In this document: piece after piece, positions 53,311-61,096 of the stretch
Numbering within the stretch: the stretch's first letter is position 1
Layout of the letters: each line of letters begins with the position of its first letter
DNA from: Phytopseudomonas flavescens
GTDB lineage: Bacteria; Pseudomonadota; Gammaproteobacteria; Pseudomonadales; Pseudomonadaceae
Reading direction: 5' to 3'
DNA length: 64,000 bases
Assembly (NCBI RefSeq): GCF_900100535.1
Contig: NZ_FNDG01000008.1
Coordinates: 124,001-188,000, forward strand
Notes under the pieces: model-generated
Told to the model about the DNA's origin: nothing
What the model saw: the letters and a program-made list of their open reading frames with translations, nothing else
The model's database searches: none
Translations under genes and position numbers: made by a program

Positions 53311-54675
53311 ATGCCTGCCTTCTTTGCCGAACGCGCGCTACTGCCTAGCGGATGGGCCAACGATGTACGCCTTGAGGTCGCTGCCGATGGCCAGCTGACC
53401 CACGTCCAGGCCGACTCCAGCGCAGATGGCGCCGAGCGCCTGGCTGGCCCGTTGCTACCAGGCATGCCGAATCTGCACTCGCATGCATTCCAGCGTGCCA
53501 TGGCCGGGCTGGCGGAAGTGGCCGGCAATCCGAATGACAGTTTCTGGACCTGGCGGGAGCTGATGTATCGGCTTGTCGGCAAAATCAATCCCGACCAGCT
53601 TGGTGTCATCGCTCGTCAGCTGTATATCGAGATGCTCAAGGCTGGCTACACCTCGGTGACCGAATTCCATTACGTGCACCACGACGTCAGCGGCCAGCCG
53701 TACAACGACCCGACGGAACTGTCTCGACAAATCAGCCAGGCTGCCGTCAGCAGCGGCATTGGCCTGACTCTGGCACCCGTGCTCTACAGCCACTCCGGTT
53801 TCGGTGGCCAGGCACCCAATGATGGCCAGCGACGGTTTATCAATGGCACCGAAAACTACCTGAACCTGCAAACGCGCCTGCAACCGATCCTTGCAGCACA
53901 ACCGGCGCAGCACCTGGCCCTGTGCTTTCACTCCCTGCGCGCGGTCACACCACCACAGATCACGGAAGTACTGGCCGCCAGCGACAAGACCTCCCCCGTG
54001 CACATCCACATTGCCGAGCAGCAGAAAGAAGTCGACGACTGCCTGGCATGGAGCGGCAAGCGTCCGTTGCAATGGCTGTACGACAACATCGAAGTCGATG
54101 AACGCTGGTGCCTGGTGCACGCCACTCACGCCAATCAGCAAGAGGTGACCCTCATGGCAAGGAGCCGAGCGGTTGCCGGCTTATGCCTGACCACCGAAGC
54201 CAACCTGGGAGACGGGATTTTCCCCGCGGTGGACTTCCTCGCCCAGGGCGGGCGCATGGGCATTGGCTCCGACAGCCATGTGTCTCTGAGCGTGGTCGAG
54301 GAGTTACGCTGGCTGGAGTACGGGCAGCGACTCAGGGATCAGCGGCGTAATCGCTTGTACCACAGCGATCAACCGATGATCGGGCGCACGCTGTTCGACG
54401 CGGCACTTCAGGGCGGAGCACAGGCGCTGGGGCAACCGATCGGTGAGCTGGCGGTTGGCAAACGTGCAGACTGGCTGGTACTCGATGGCGCCGATCCCTA
54501 CCTGGCAACGGCCCATGCTGATGCCATTCTCAACCGCTGGCTGTTTGCTGGCGGCAGTCGCCAAGTGCGCGACGTGATGGTCAACGGCAACTGGGTCGTG
54601 CGCCAGGGGCGGCATGCCGATGAGGAAGAGAGCGCCAGCAGTTTCACTAAGACCCTGCGAAGCCTGCTGGGCTGA
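53311..54675 (+). CDS. hutF: Formimidoylglutamate deiminase
   Basis: 454 residues, amidohydrolase superfamily. Converts N-formimino-L-glutamate to N-formylglutamate and ammonia, diverting the pathway to HutG. Metal-site motifs are PGMPNLHSHAFQRAM, VHIHIAEQQKEVDDC and GIGSDSHVSLSVVEEL. The start MPAFFAERALLPSG was chosen; the frame runs 13 codons further up through the HutC operator, which is unlikely to be translated. It is the only plus-strand hut gene here. Confidence 0.95.
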   Translation: MPAFFAERALLPSGWANDVRLEVAADGQLTHVQADSSADGAERLAGPLLPGMPNLHSHAFQRAMAGLAEVAGNPNDSFWTWRELMYRLVGKINPDQLGVIARQLYIEMLKAGYTSVTEFHYVHHDVSGQPYNDPTELSRQISQAAVSSGIGLTLAPVLYSHSGFGGQAPNDGQRRFINGTENYLNLQTRLQPILAAQPAQHLALCFHSLRAVTPPQITEVLAASDKTSPVHIHIAEQQKEVDDCLAWSGKRPLQWLYDNIEVDERWCLVHATHANQQEVTLMARSRAVAGLCLTTEANLGDGIFPAVDFLAQGGRMGIGSDSHVSLSVVEELRWLEYGQRLRDQRRNRLYHSDQPMIGRTLFDAALQGGAQALGQPIGELAVGKRADWLVLDGADPYLATAHADAILNRWLFAGGSRQVRDVMVNGNWVVRQGRHADEEESASSFTKTLRSLLG

Positions 54676-54763
54676 GCAGCACACCAGCCCTGCTGGCAGC
54701 ATTTTTTCATACCCGACGCACGGCCACATCGAGACGCCCCAATCGCCTCTACGCCACGCATTT

Positions 54764-55324
54764 TCAGGGCTTGTCTTGCCCGGAACGCCAGATCAGTTCG
54801 TCGGTATCGTATCCTTGGGCGCGGGCCACCGAGAGGAGTTCATCGCGAACTTCATTGGAGATCTTCGGGGTGCGCGCGAGCAGCCACAGGTACTTGTGAT
54901 TCGGGTGGCCGACCAACGCGCTCTGGTAGTCATCATCCAGGTCGAGCACCCAGTACTCGCCCTTGCTCACACCCGGCAGCAGGCGGCTGAACCAGTTGTC
55001 GAAGGTCACCCAGAGCTTGTCGGTCTTGCCCTCGACCTGGGGTACGGCGCGGCCTTCGACCTGCTGCCACTCGCCGCTGGCCGTGCGACAACGGTTGGTC
55101 ACCGACACACTGCCATCGTCCTGCAGGCCGTATCGCGCTTCGGACTCCACGCAGTTGCGCTGGAAGAACATCGGCAGGCGCGCCACCTCGTACCAGGTGC
55201 CTTGATAACGCTGGAGATCGACCGACTCGACGGTCTTCGGTGGCGCCACGCCGGTGCCAGAATTGGCACAACCGGCCAATAACACCGCACCCAGCGCCAG
55301 GCACCCCATCGCACGCTTGTTCAT
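54764..55324 (-). CDS. blc: Outer-membrane lipoprotein of the lipocalin family (Blc)
   Basis: 186 residues. Lipobox LLAGC (cysteine near 19), then the lipocalin first conserved region YQGTWYEVARLPMFFQ, FDNWFSRLLPGVSKG and the TDELIWRSGQ end. Blc-type lipocalins bind lysophospholipids or fatty acids at the outer membrane. ATG start overlapping the stop of the upstream small lipoprotein gene as TGATG. Confidence 0.9.
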   Translation of the reverse strand: MNKRAMGCLALGAVLLAGCANSGTGVAPPKTVESVDLQRYQGTWYEVARLPMFFQRNCVESEARYGLQDDGSVSVTNRCRTASGEWQQVEGRAVPQVEGKTDKLWVTFDNWFSRLLPGVSKGEYWVLDLDDDYQSALVGHPNHKYLWLLARTPKISNEVRDELLSVARAQGYDTDELIWRSGQDKP

Positions 55325-55578
55325 CACTTCAACCCTTTGGCAGAGAACATCATCACCTTGTCACCGGCGTACTGGACGCTGATGAAGCTCACCTGGTCAC
55401 CCCAGGTACAGCTGGACATGCCCAGCGCGCCGGAACACTCCGTGGCGCTACCGAGCAGGTCTTCGACCTCGGCCTTGGTCATGCCCGAATAGAGTTTGGC
55501 GTAGTTGTCCTGATTGACCTTGCCGCAGGCGGCCAGAACGACGCAGGTCGCCAGCAGCACGAGAGAACGCAAGCGCAT
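55324..55578 (-). CDS. Small BamE/SmpA-like lipoprotein
   Basis: 84 residues. Lipobox LAAC (cysteine 17), then KLYSGMTKAEVEDLLGSATECSG, the helix-turn pattern of SmpA/BamE-like or DUF3862 domains (YxGMT..EV..LLG..). It is too short and divergent to be BamE itself. The start MRLRSLVLL was chosen because the upstream frame disrupts the signal sequence. Translationally coupled to the lipocalin gene and 44 bases after the DUF924 gene. Confidence 0.75.
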   Translation of the reverse strand: MRLRSLVLLATCVVLAACGKVNQDNYAKLYSGMTKAEVEDLLGSATECSGALGMSSCTWGDQVSFISVQYAGDKVMMFSAKGLK

Positions 55579-55622
55579 GAGGGGTAACTCCAGTAGTCCA
55601 GTTGTCACATGCCGGTTCGACG

Positions 55623-56228
55623 TCAGAAGCCCGAGCCCGGTTCCAGCAGAAAGCGCAACTCCTCGTCGGTACTGCTGCGCCCGAGGATTTCGTTGCGATG
55701 AGGGAAGCGCCCGAAGCGCTCGATGATGCGCAGATGCCGGTCGGCGTAGTCGAGAAAGCCGGCGAACAACTCACGCTCGGCGTCTGCCGCAGACTCGCTC
55801 AGTTCGCCGAACAGTTGCATGGCGCGCAGCTGTTGCGGGACGCTCTCGGCGTGTTCGAACACCAGGTAGATGAATACCCGATGGATCGCTGGCAACTGCC
55901 GGTCCCAGCCGAGGGTGACGCCCTCTTCGACCAGCGGCTGCGCCAGCGAGTCGCCGGCAAAGGCCAGAGGCGTGTCGCGATAGATCATGCGTGGCAACTG
56001 GTCGAGCAGCAGCACCTTGGCCAGCCAGCCGTGCGGATGCTCTGACCAATCCTGCAAACCGCCAGCGAGCGCCTGTTCGACCAGCGAGCCAAAGCGCTCA
56101 CGCGCCTCGGCATCCTGCTCGTCACGCTTGCCGAACCACAGCCCGTTGCGTGCGGCAGCAGCTTCCACAGCCGAGGTGGAAGAGCCGAACCACCAGTCCA
56201 GCAAAGACGCCCAGGGCTGCATCTGCAT
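55623..56228 (-). CDS. DUF924 family protein
   Basis: 201 residues, all-helical TPR-like DUF924 fold. Family segments are LDWWFGSS, LLLDQLPRMIYRDTPLAFAGD, RVFIYLVFEHAES and ERFGRFPHRNEILGR. Function unknown. It starts three bases after fbp ends, suggesting cotranscription with fbp and the two lipoprotein genes downstream. An alternative ATG lies two codons in. Confidence 0.88.
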   Translation of the reverse strand: MQMQPWASLLDWWFGSSTSAVEAAAARNGLWFGKRDEQDAEARERFGSLVEQALAGGLQDWSEHPHGWLAKVLLLDQLPRMIYRDTPLAFAGDSLAQPLVEEGVTLGWDRQLPAIHRVFIYLVFEHAESVPQQLRAMQLFGELSESAADAERELFAGFLDYADRHLRIIERFGRFPHRNEILGRSSTDEELRFLLEPGSGF

Positions 56229-56231
56229 CGA

Positions 56232-57242
56232 TCAGCCCTGGTGGTAGCCGGTAACGCGCTCGACTTCTTCCTTGGAACCCAGGAACACCGGCACACGCTG
56301 GTGCAGGGAGGTCGGCTGGATGTCGAGGATGCGCTGCACGCCGTCGGTGGAAGCACCACCGGCCTGCTCGATGATGAAGGACATCGGGTTGGCTTCGTAC
56401 ATCAGACGCAGCTTGCCGGCCTTGCCAGGCTCGCGGTCGTCGCGTGGGTACATGAACAGGCCGCCACGGGTCAGGATGCGGTGCACGTCGGCAACCATCG
56501 AGGCGATCCAGCGCATGTTGTAGTTCTTGTTCAGCGGGCCTTCCTTGCCGGCCAGCAGCTCGTCCACATAACGCTGTACCGGGGCTTCCCAGTGACGCTG
56601 GTTGGACATGTTGATGGCGAATTCGGCGGTGCTTTCCGGGACGCTGATGTTGTCGTGGGTCAGCACGAAGCTGCCCAGCTCGCGATCCAGGGTGAAGCCC
56701 ATGACACCGTTGCCCAGGGTCAGGATCAGCATGGTCTGCGGGCCGTAGATGGCGTAACCGGCAGCGACCTGCTGGGTGCCCGGCTGGTGGAAGGCCTTCT
56801 CGTCGAGGCTCTCGTTCTGGCTCAGGTATTCGTTCGGGCAGCGCAGCACCGAGAAGATGGTGCCGACCGACACGTTGACGTCGATGTTCGACGAGCCATC
56901 GAGCGGATCGAACACCAACAGGTAGGCACCTTTGGGGTACTTGCCGGGGATCTGGTAGGCGTTGTCCATTTCCTCGGAGGCCATGCCGGCCAGGTGGCCG
57001 CCCCACTCGTTGGCTTCGAGCAGGATGTCGTTGGAGATCACGTCGAGCTTCTTCTGCACTTCGCCCTGCACGTTCTCGGTGCCCATGCTGCCGAGCACGC
57101 CGCCGAGGGCGCCCTTGGACACCGCATGGCTGATTTCCTTGCATGCGCGGGCCACTACTTCGATCAGGAAGCGCAGATCGGCCGGGGTATTTTGACTACG
57201 GGTCTGCTCGATGAGGTAGCGACTCAGGGTAACGCGGGACAT
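56232..57242 (-). CDS. fbp: Class I fructose-1,6-bisphosphatase
   Basis: 336 residues. Gluconeogenic hydrolysis of fructose-1,6-bisphosphate to fructose-6-phosphate. Metal- and phosphate-binding motif [14 protein letters not shown], with [15 protein letters not shown] and the C-terminal [13 protein letters not shown]. The start [11 protein letters not shown] has TCCGGAG upstream. Leads a likely four-gene minus-strand operon. Confidence 0.97.
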   Translation of the reverse strand: MSRVTLSRYLIEQTRSQNTPADLRFLIEVVARACKEISHAVSKGALGGVLGSMGTENVQGEVQKKLDVISNDILLEANEWGGHLAGMASEEMDNAYQIPGKYPKGAYLLVFDPLDGSSNIDVNVSVGTIFSVLRCPNEYLSQNESLDEKAFHQPGTQQVAAGYAIYGPQTMLILTLGNGVMGFTLDRELGSFVLTHDNISVPESTAEFAINMSNQRHWEAPVQRYVDELLAGKEGPLNKNYNMRWIASMVADVHRILTRGGLFMYPRDDREPGKAGKLRLMYEANPMSFIIEQAGGASTDGVQRILDIQPTSLHQRVPVFLGSKEEVERVTGYHQG

Positions 57243-57276
57243 GAAGGACTCCGGAAGGAAGGTAATCGGAAGGAGT

Positions 57277-58965
57277 TTAACCCTTTCCAGGAACGGGCGC
57301 CTCAGCAGCAGGCGGCGCGACGCGAGGCAACAGGCTGCATACACGGTTGCGCCCACCACGTTTGGCTTGGTACAGGGCGGTATCGGCGACCCGCAGCAAC
57401 TCGTCGAGCACCAGGCCCTGCTCCGGCCACAACGCGAGGCCTGCCGACAGGGTCACATGACGCACACCACTACGGGTTTCGATCGGTTTTCGCGCCAGCC
57501 CCCGGCAGATGGCTTCGAGGCGTTTGCTCGCCTCCAGCGAATCGGCACCGGGCAAAATCAGCAGGAACTCTTCGCCGCCGATACGAAAGACCGTATCGGA
57601 ACTGCGCAAGTTCACCAGCAGATGCTGCGCCACGCTCTTGAGCACATCGTCGCCGTCGAGATGACCGTGCTCATCGTTGAGCTGCTTGAAGTGGTCCAGG
57701 TCGATCAGCGCCAGTGACACCGGGGAATTTTCACGCCTGGCCCGGGCCAGTTCGCGTGCGAACAGGTCATCCAGATGACGCCGGTTGTACAAGCCGGTCA
57801 GCGGGTCGCAGAGCGCCTGCTCGCGCAGTTGCTCGTGCAGGGTGGTGATGGTGCGCAGGCGTTCCTCGCTGAGCGCCAGCGCCTCGGCCAGCTTCAGCTT
57901 GGTGAGCTGACGCTGGGTGACGTCACGCAAGTAGAGCATCTGCCCGAGAATCAGGGTGCCCTGGCGGGTGACCCGTTCGATGGCGCGCACGCGCACCTCG
58001 AAGTAGCGCTCGGAGCTGGTCAGCATCAGCAGTTGATCCTGCTGGCCGTCCTGCTCCAGCAGCAGCGCCTGCAGATCATTGCCGAAGCCCGGCCACTCCT
58101 GGAGCGTGCGCCCCTGCCAGCCAGGATCCAGCCCGCACAGCCGAAGGGCTGCCTGGTTGGCCTCGATCACCCGCCACTGGGTGTCGACCACCAGCACTGG
58201 GTCGGGCAACGCCTCCAGCAACAGATGCCGAGCCACGGGGAGCAGGTCGAACAGCCGTACGCCAAGAATCAGCCAGGAGAAGGCAACCAGGGTGAAGACG
58301 AAGCTGAAGGGGGTCGGGTCGACACCGAACACCACCCGGCCGAACACCACGTAGGCGATATTGGCCGACCAGGGCACCGCGGTGATCAGCACGAACGCCA
58401 GGTAGTGGCGCCTGTGCACGCCGTGGCTGGTGAGCGCGGCGCGCAGCACCACCCCGAGGCTGAAGCTCATGAACAGGTAGACGTACACCGCCGTGGCGTA
58501 GAACAGCGGGCCATGTTGATAACGGATCGGCGCGCCCGGCTCAGCGGATAGCGGCCCGGTCCCGGCCCCATAGAACAGGCCGTGCCACGGATTGCTCAGC
58601 ACCACCAGCCAGATCAGCACCGGCGCGACGATCAGGCCGAGCACCGAATGCCGGGCCAGGGGTTTGCGCACGCTGTTGACGTACTGCCAGAGAAACACCG
58701 CCCAGAAGGTCGGCACGGAAACGATACCCGGCCAGGACAACGTGGCCCAGAACAGCTTGCAGCCGGGCGATACCGATGCGACTTCGAGGCCGGCCATGGC
58801 CATCCACCACATGCTCGCCAGTTGCATCAGAATGAAGGTGTCACGACCAGGGAAATCACGTTGATGGATGACCCAGCGTGCCAGCAGCACCCCGCCGATG
58901 CAGACCAGGGCCGTCAGCAGCACGGCAGCGTCGAATTGCCAGGCAGAGCCGATGCAGGCGTTCAT
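57277..58965 (-). CDS. Diguanylate cyclase with 7TM sensor and PAS domain
   Basis: 562 residues. Seven membrane helices over about 10-220 (histidine-kinase-type 7TM sensor), a PAS domain near 240-350 ([23 protein letters not shown]), a short coiled linker, then GGDEF. The active site is the variant [11 protein letters not shown], which is normally active, and RSSD five residues before it is an intact I-site for product inhibition. It should make cyclic di-GMP at the inner membrane. The start [10 protein letters not shown] has GGGGAGG upstream. It lies 34 bases from fbp. Confidence 0.9.
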   Translation of the reverse strand: MNACIGSAWQFDAAVLLTALVCIGGVLLARWVIHQRDFPGRDTFILMQLASMWWMAMAGLEVASVSPGCKLFWATLSWPGIVSVPTFWAVFLWQYVNSVRKPLARHSVLGLIVAPVLIWLVVLSNPWHGLFYGAGTGPLSAEPGAPIRYQHGPLFYATAVYVYLFMSFSLGVVLRAALTSHGVHRRHYLAFVLITAVPWSANIAYVVFGRVVFGVDPTPFSFVFTLVAFSWLILGVRLFDLLPVARHLLLEALPDPVLVVDTQWRVIEANQAALRLCGLDPGWQGRTLQEWPGFGNDLQALLLEQDGQQDQLLMLTSSERYFEVRVRAIERVTRQGTLILGQMLYLRDVTQRQLTKLKLAEALALSEERLRTITTLHEQLREQALCDPLTGLYNRRHLDDLFARELARARRENSPVSLALIDLDHFKQLNDEHGHLDGDDVLKSVAQHLLVNLRSSDTVFRIGGEEFLLILPGADSLEASKRLEAICRGLARKPIETRSGVRHVTLSAGLALWPEQGLVLDELLRVADTALYQAKRGGRNRVCSLLPRVAPPAAEAPVPGKG

Positions 58966-59314
58966 GCCTCCCCCTCGCCAGCCACACGGCAGCGAACGGC
59001 GATTCGATACGCAAGGCCTGGCCCTGTGCGGCACGACAGGGCAAGCAAGGAAGAAGTATCCATTCCAACACAGCTCGGGGTAGAAGCCAGGGCACGCGGC
59101 CTGTCGCCGTATGCTCAGCCGGGCTGACGACCTGTCGGGGCGGCAGCTGGGTACGGCGCAACGTGGGGCGATAAGATACTGCAAATCACCTGCTTTTCAG
59201 GAGGTTTTTATCGCCTCGCCAGCCTGGATGTGCAACCAACCGGCGGATGCCTGTTCACAAATTCGCCAACATCGTTATGATCGCGCGCCGCCAACCACGC
59301 GAAGCCCCCCTGAG
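58966..59314. other. Intergenic region between divergent cyclase and YkgJ-like genes
   Basis: 349 bases without a credible gene. The right part contains a reasonable sigma-70 promoter for the plus-strand gene (59254-59281). I see no promoter consensus for the cyclase gene. Confidence 0.55.
59254..59281 (+). promoter_or_regulatory. Predicted sigma-70 promoter of the YkgJ-like gene
   Basis: -35 TTCACA (59254-59259) and -10 TATGAT (59276-59281) separated by 16 bases, ending 33 bases before the start codon. Confidence 0.45.
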
Positions 59315-59707
59315 ATGAAAAGCAATCTTATCGCCGCCGCGGAAATAGACCGTCTCGATACCTGGGCGAGGTACCACAGCGACATGTGCCACAGCTGCAT
59401 TTCCAGCTGCTGCCAGTTGCCGGTCGAGGTGCGCCTCGCCGACCTGATCCGCATTGGCGTGGTCGACGAGTTCGAGCGAGGTGATCCGCCGAAGAACATC
59501 GCCAGGCGCCTGCAGAAAGACGGCCTGGTCGAGCGTTTCAACCAGAAGTCCGGGATCTTCACCCTGACGCGCATGAGCAACAACGACTGCTATTACCTGG
59601 ATCGCAAGAGCCGGCTGTGCAGCATCTATGAACGCCGTCCGGACACCTGTCGCAACCACCCGAAGGTCGGCCCGCGCCCGGGCTACTGCGCCTGGCGACC
59701 GAAGTGA
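59315..59707 (+). CDS. YkgJ family cysteine cluster protein
   Basis: 130 residues. Cysteines are arranged as CHSC, SCC, then CYYL, LCSIYERRPDTC and a final YCAW, the zinc- or iron-binding pattern of the YkgJ/UPF0153 family. Biochemical role unknown. The start MKSNLIAAAEI was taken as the first ATG after the promoter; the ribosome binding site is weak. Confidence 0.8.
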   Translation: MKSNLIAAAEIDRLDTWARYHSDMCHSCISSCCQLPVEVRLADLIRIGVVDEFERGDPPKNIARRLQKDGLVERFNQKSGIFTLTRMSNNDCYYLDRKSRLCSIYERRPDTCRNHPKVGPRPGYCAWRPK

Positions 59708-59725
59708 TCGGCCACGGGCGCCTGG

Positions 59726-61096
59726 TCAGGAACGCCCCCTGGAGGCACGCAACAGGCTGAGCGCCATCAGCGCCAGCACACCGACCCCGGCCAGCAACAC
59801 GGCCCACAGGCCGATGCGCGTCCAGTCTGTCCCCGGCTTATGGGTAACCACCACCGGCGACACCTCGACCTCAGGGATCCCGCCACTGATGGTGGCCTGG
59901 CCCATGCGCTGCAACCGCGACGCGGTAAAACCCGGCACCAGGGTCGTCACTGGCAGGCTGCCGGCAGACGCACCTGCGCGGCCGAGGGCCAGCCGATAGG
60001 GCGGGTCGCCGCGGACCAGAAACAGCAGCTCGGTCGCGCGCAGGGCCACGCTCAGGCGCGGCTCCCCCTGCCCCAGGCCGCCACCGCGGCTATCGACCTG
60101 CAGACGCAACTGAGCGACGGGCGATTGCGCCAGCTCGATCTGATCCTGCACCACCTCTTGCCCATCGACCGGCAGGCGATAAAGCACCGAACTGGCCAGG
60201 GGCGTCCAGGGCGCAGTACCGTCCCGGCGCCCCTGCAGCAACACCGGAGCCAGGCTGTTGGCCTGCTCGACCTCGATGCGCAGCCGCTCGAGGGGCAAGG
60301 CCAGCGGCAATGTCCAGGTAATGCCCTGCTCGCTCGCCTGGCCTTTCAGCGCCGCCGACCAGATCAGCGCCGCAGGCTCGGCGCTGCTGCGCGTGCCGCT
60401 GACGCTGGCAGCACTCAGGCTGACCGCCTGCTCGGGCGCCAGCCACAGCAGGCGCAGGTAACGCGCCCGGGTGGACGGCAATTCCACGTCGCTCTTGTCG
60501 ATGCGCTGGCCATTGAAACTCAACCGAGCGATCTGCCCCTCGCCCAGTGGCCGCCAATGGTCCAGGTCATCGCTGGCCTCGATGCTGAAGCGCTGGAAGC
60601 CTTCGCTCTCGGCACGCCACTGCAGATGCAGGCGCTGCAGGGGGAAATCAGTGGCACTGACGTCCAGCAGCCAGCCTCGCAGTACATCGGCAGCGGCGGT
60701 GGGCTCGGCGGCGGCACTCAGCTCGATGATCGAGCCGTCGTTACCGCGCTGTATCCGCACGCTCGGCGAGGCGTCGCGGCGGCCCGTCGGGCCACGCAGC
60801 GGAAACAGACGCAGATCGGCCCGTTGCTGGCTCTCGGCGAAGCGCTCTGCACCGGGAATCAGGCTGTAGGCCAGGCGTTCGCCTGCGCCGTTGAATACAC
60901 GCAGATCGCGAAAGTCGGCATACCTGGCGGCGAGATGAGCCGCCATCGGCAATTGCACTCGGTACCAGGGCCCCTCGCCACGCAGCGTCAGTGGCACGCT
61001 CAGCGCATAGTCGCCCGGGCTTTCACCGACCTCGGCTGCCGCTGCAGAAACGGCCACACCCAACATGAGCAGCGCCGCCGCCACACGCAGGCTCAT
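59726..61096 (-). CDS. DUF3999 family exported/membrane protein
   Basis: 456 residues. Signal peptide (MSLRVAAALLMLGVAVSAAAA), a long periplasmic beta-rich part (YALSVPLTLRGEGPWYRVQLP, YLRLLWLAPEQAVSL), and a C-terminal membrane helix (IGLWAVLLAGVGVLALMALSLL) with a basic tail. Matches the DUF3999 family, which I know to occur next to DUF2339 genes. Overlaps the DUF2339 gene by ATGA. Function unknown. Confidence 0.8.
   Translation of the reverse strand: MSLRVAAALLMLGVAVSAAAAEVGESPGDYALSVPLTLRGEGPWYRVQLPMAAHLAARYADFRDLRVFNGAGERLAYSLIPGAERFAESQQRADLRLFPLRGPTGRRDASPSVRIQRGNDGSIIELSAAAEPTAAADVLRGWLLDVSATDFPLQRLHLQWRAESEGFQRFSIEASDDLDHWRPLGEGQIARLSFNGQRIDKSDVELPSTRARYLRLLWLAPEQAVSLSAASVSGTRSSAEPAALIWSAALKGQASEQGITWTLPLALPLERLRIEVEQANSLAPVLLQGRRDGTAPWTPLASSVLYRLPVDGQEVVQDQIELAQSPVAQLRLQVDSRGGGLGQGEPRLSVALRATELLFLVRGDPPYRLALGRAGASAGSLPVTTLVPGFTASRLQRMGQATISGGIPEVEVSPVVVTHKPGTDWTRIGLWAVLLAGVGVLALMALSLLRASRGRS

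Noticed and set aside
54676..54720. Terminator after hutF
   Set aside because: A T-run is present (TTTTTT near 54705) but the preceding stem is only about four base pairs, so I did not list it.
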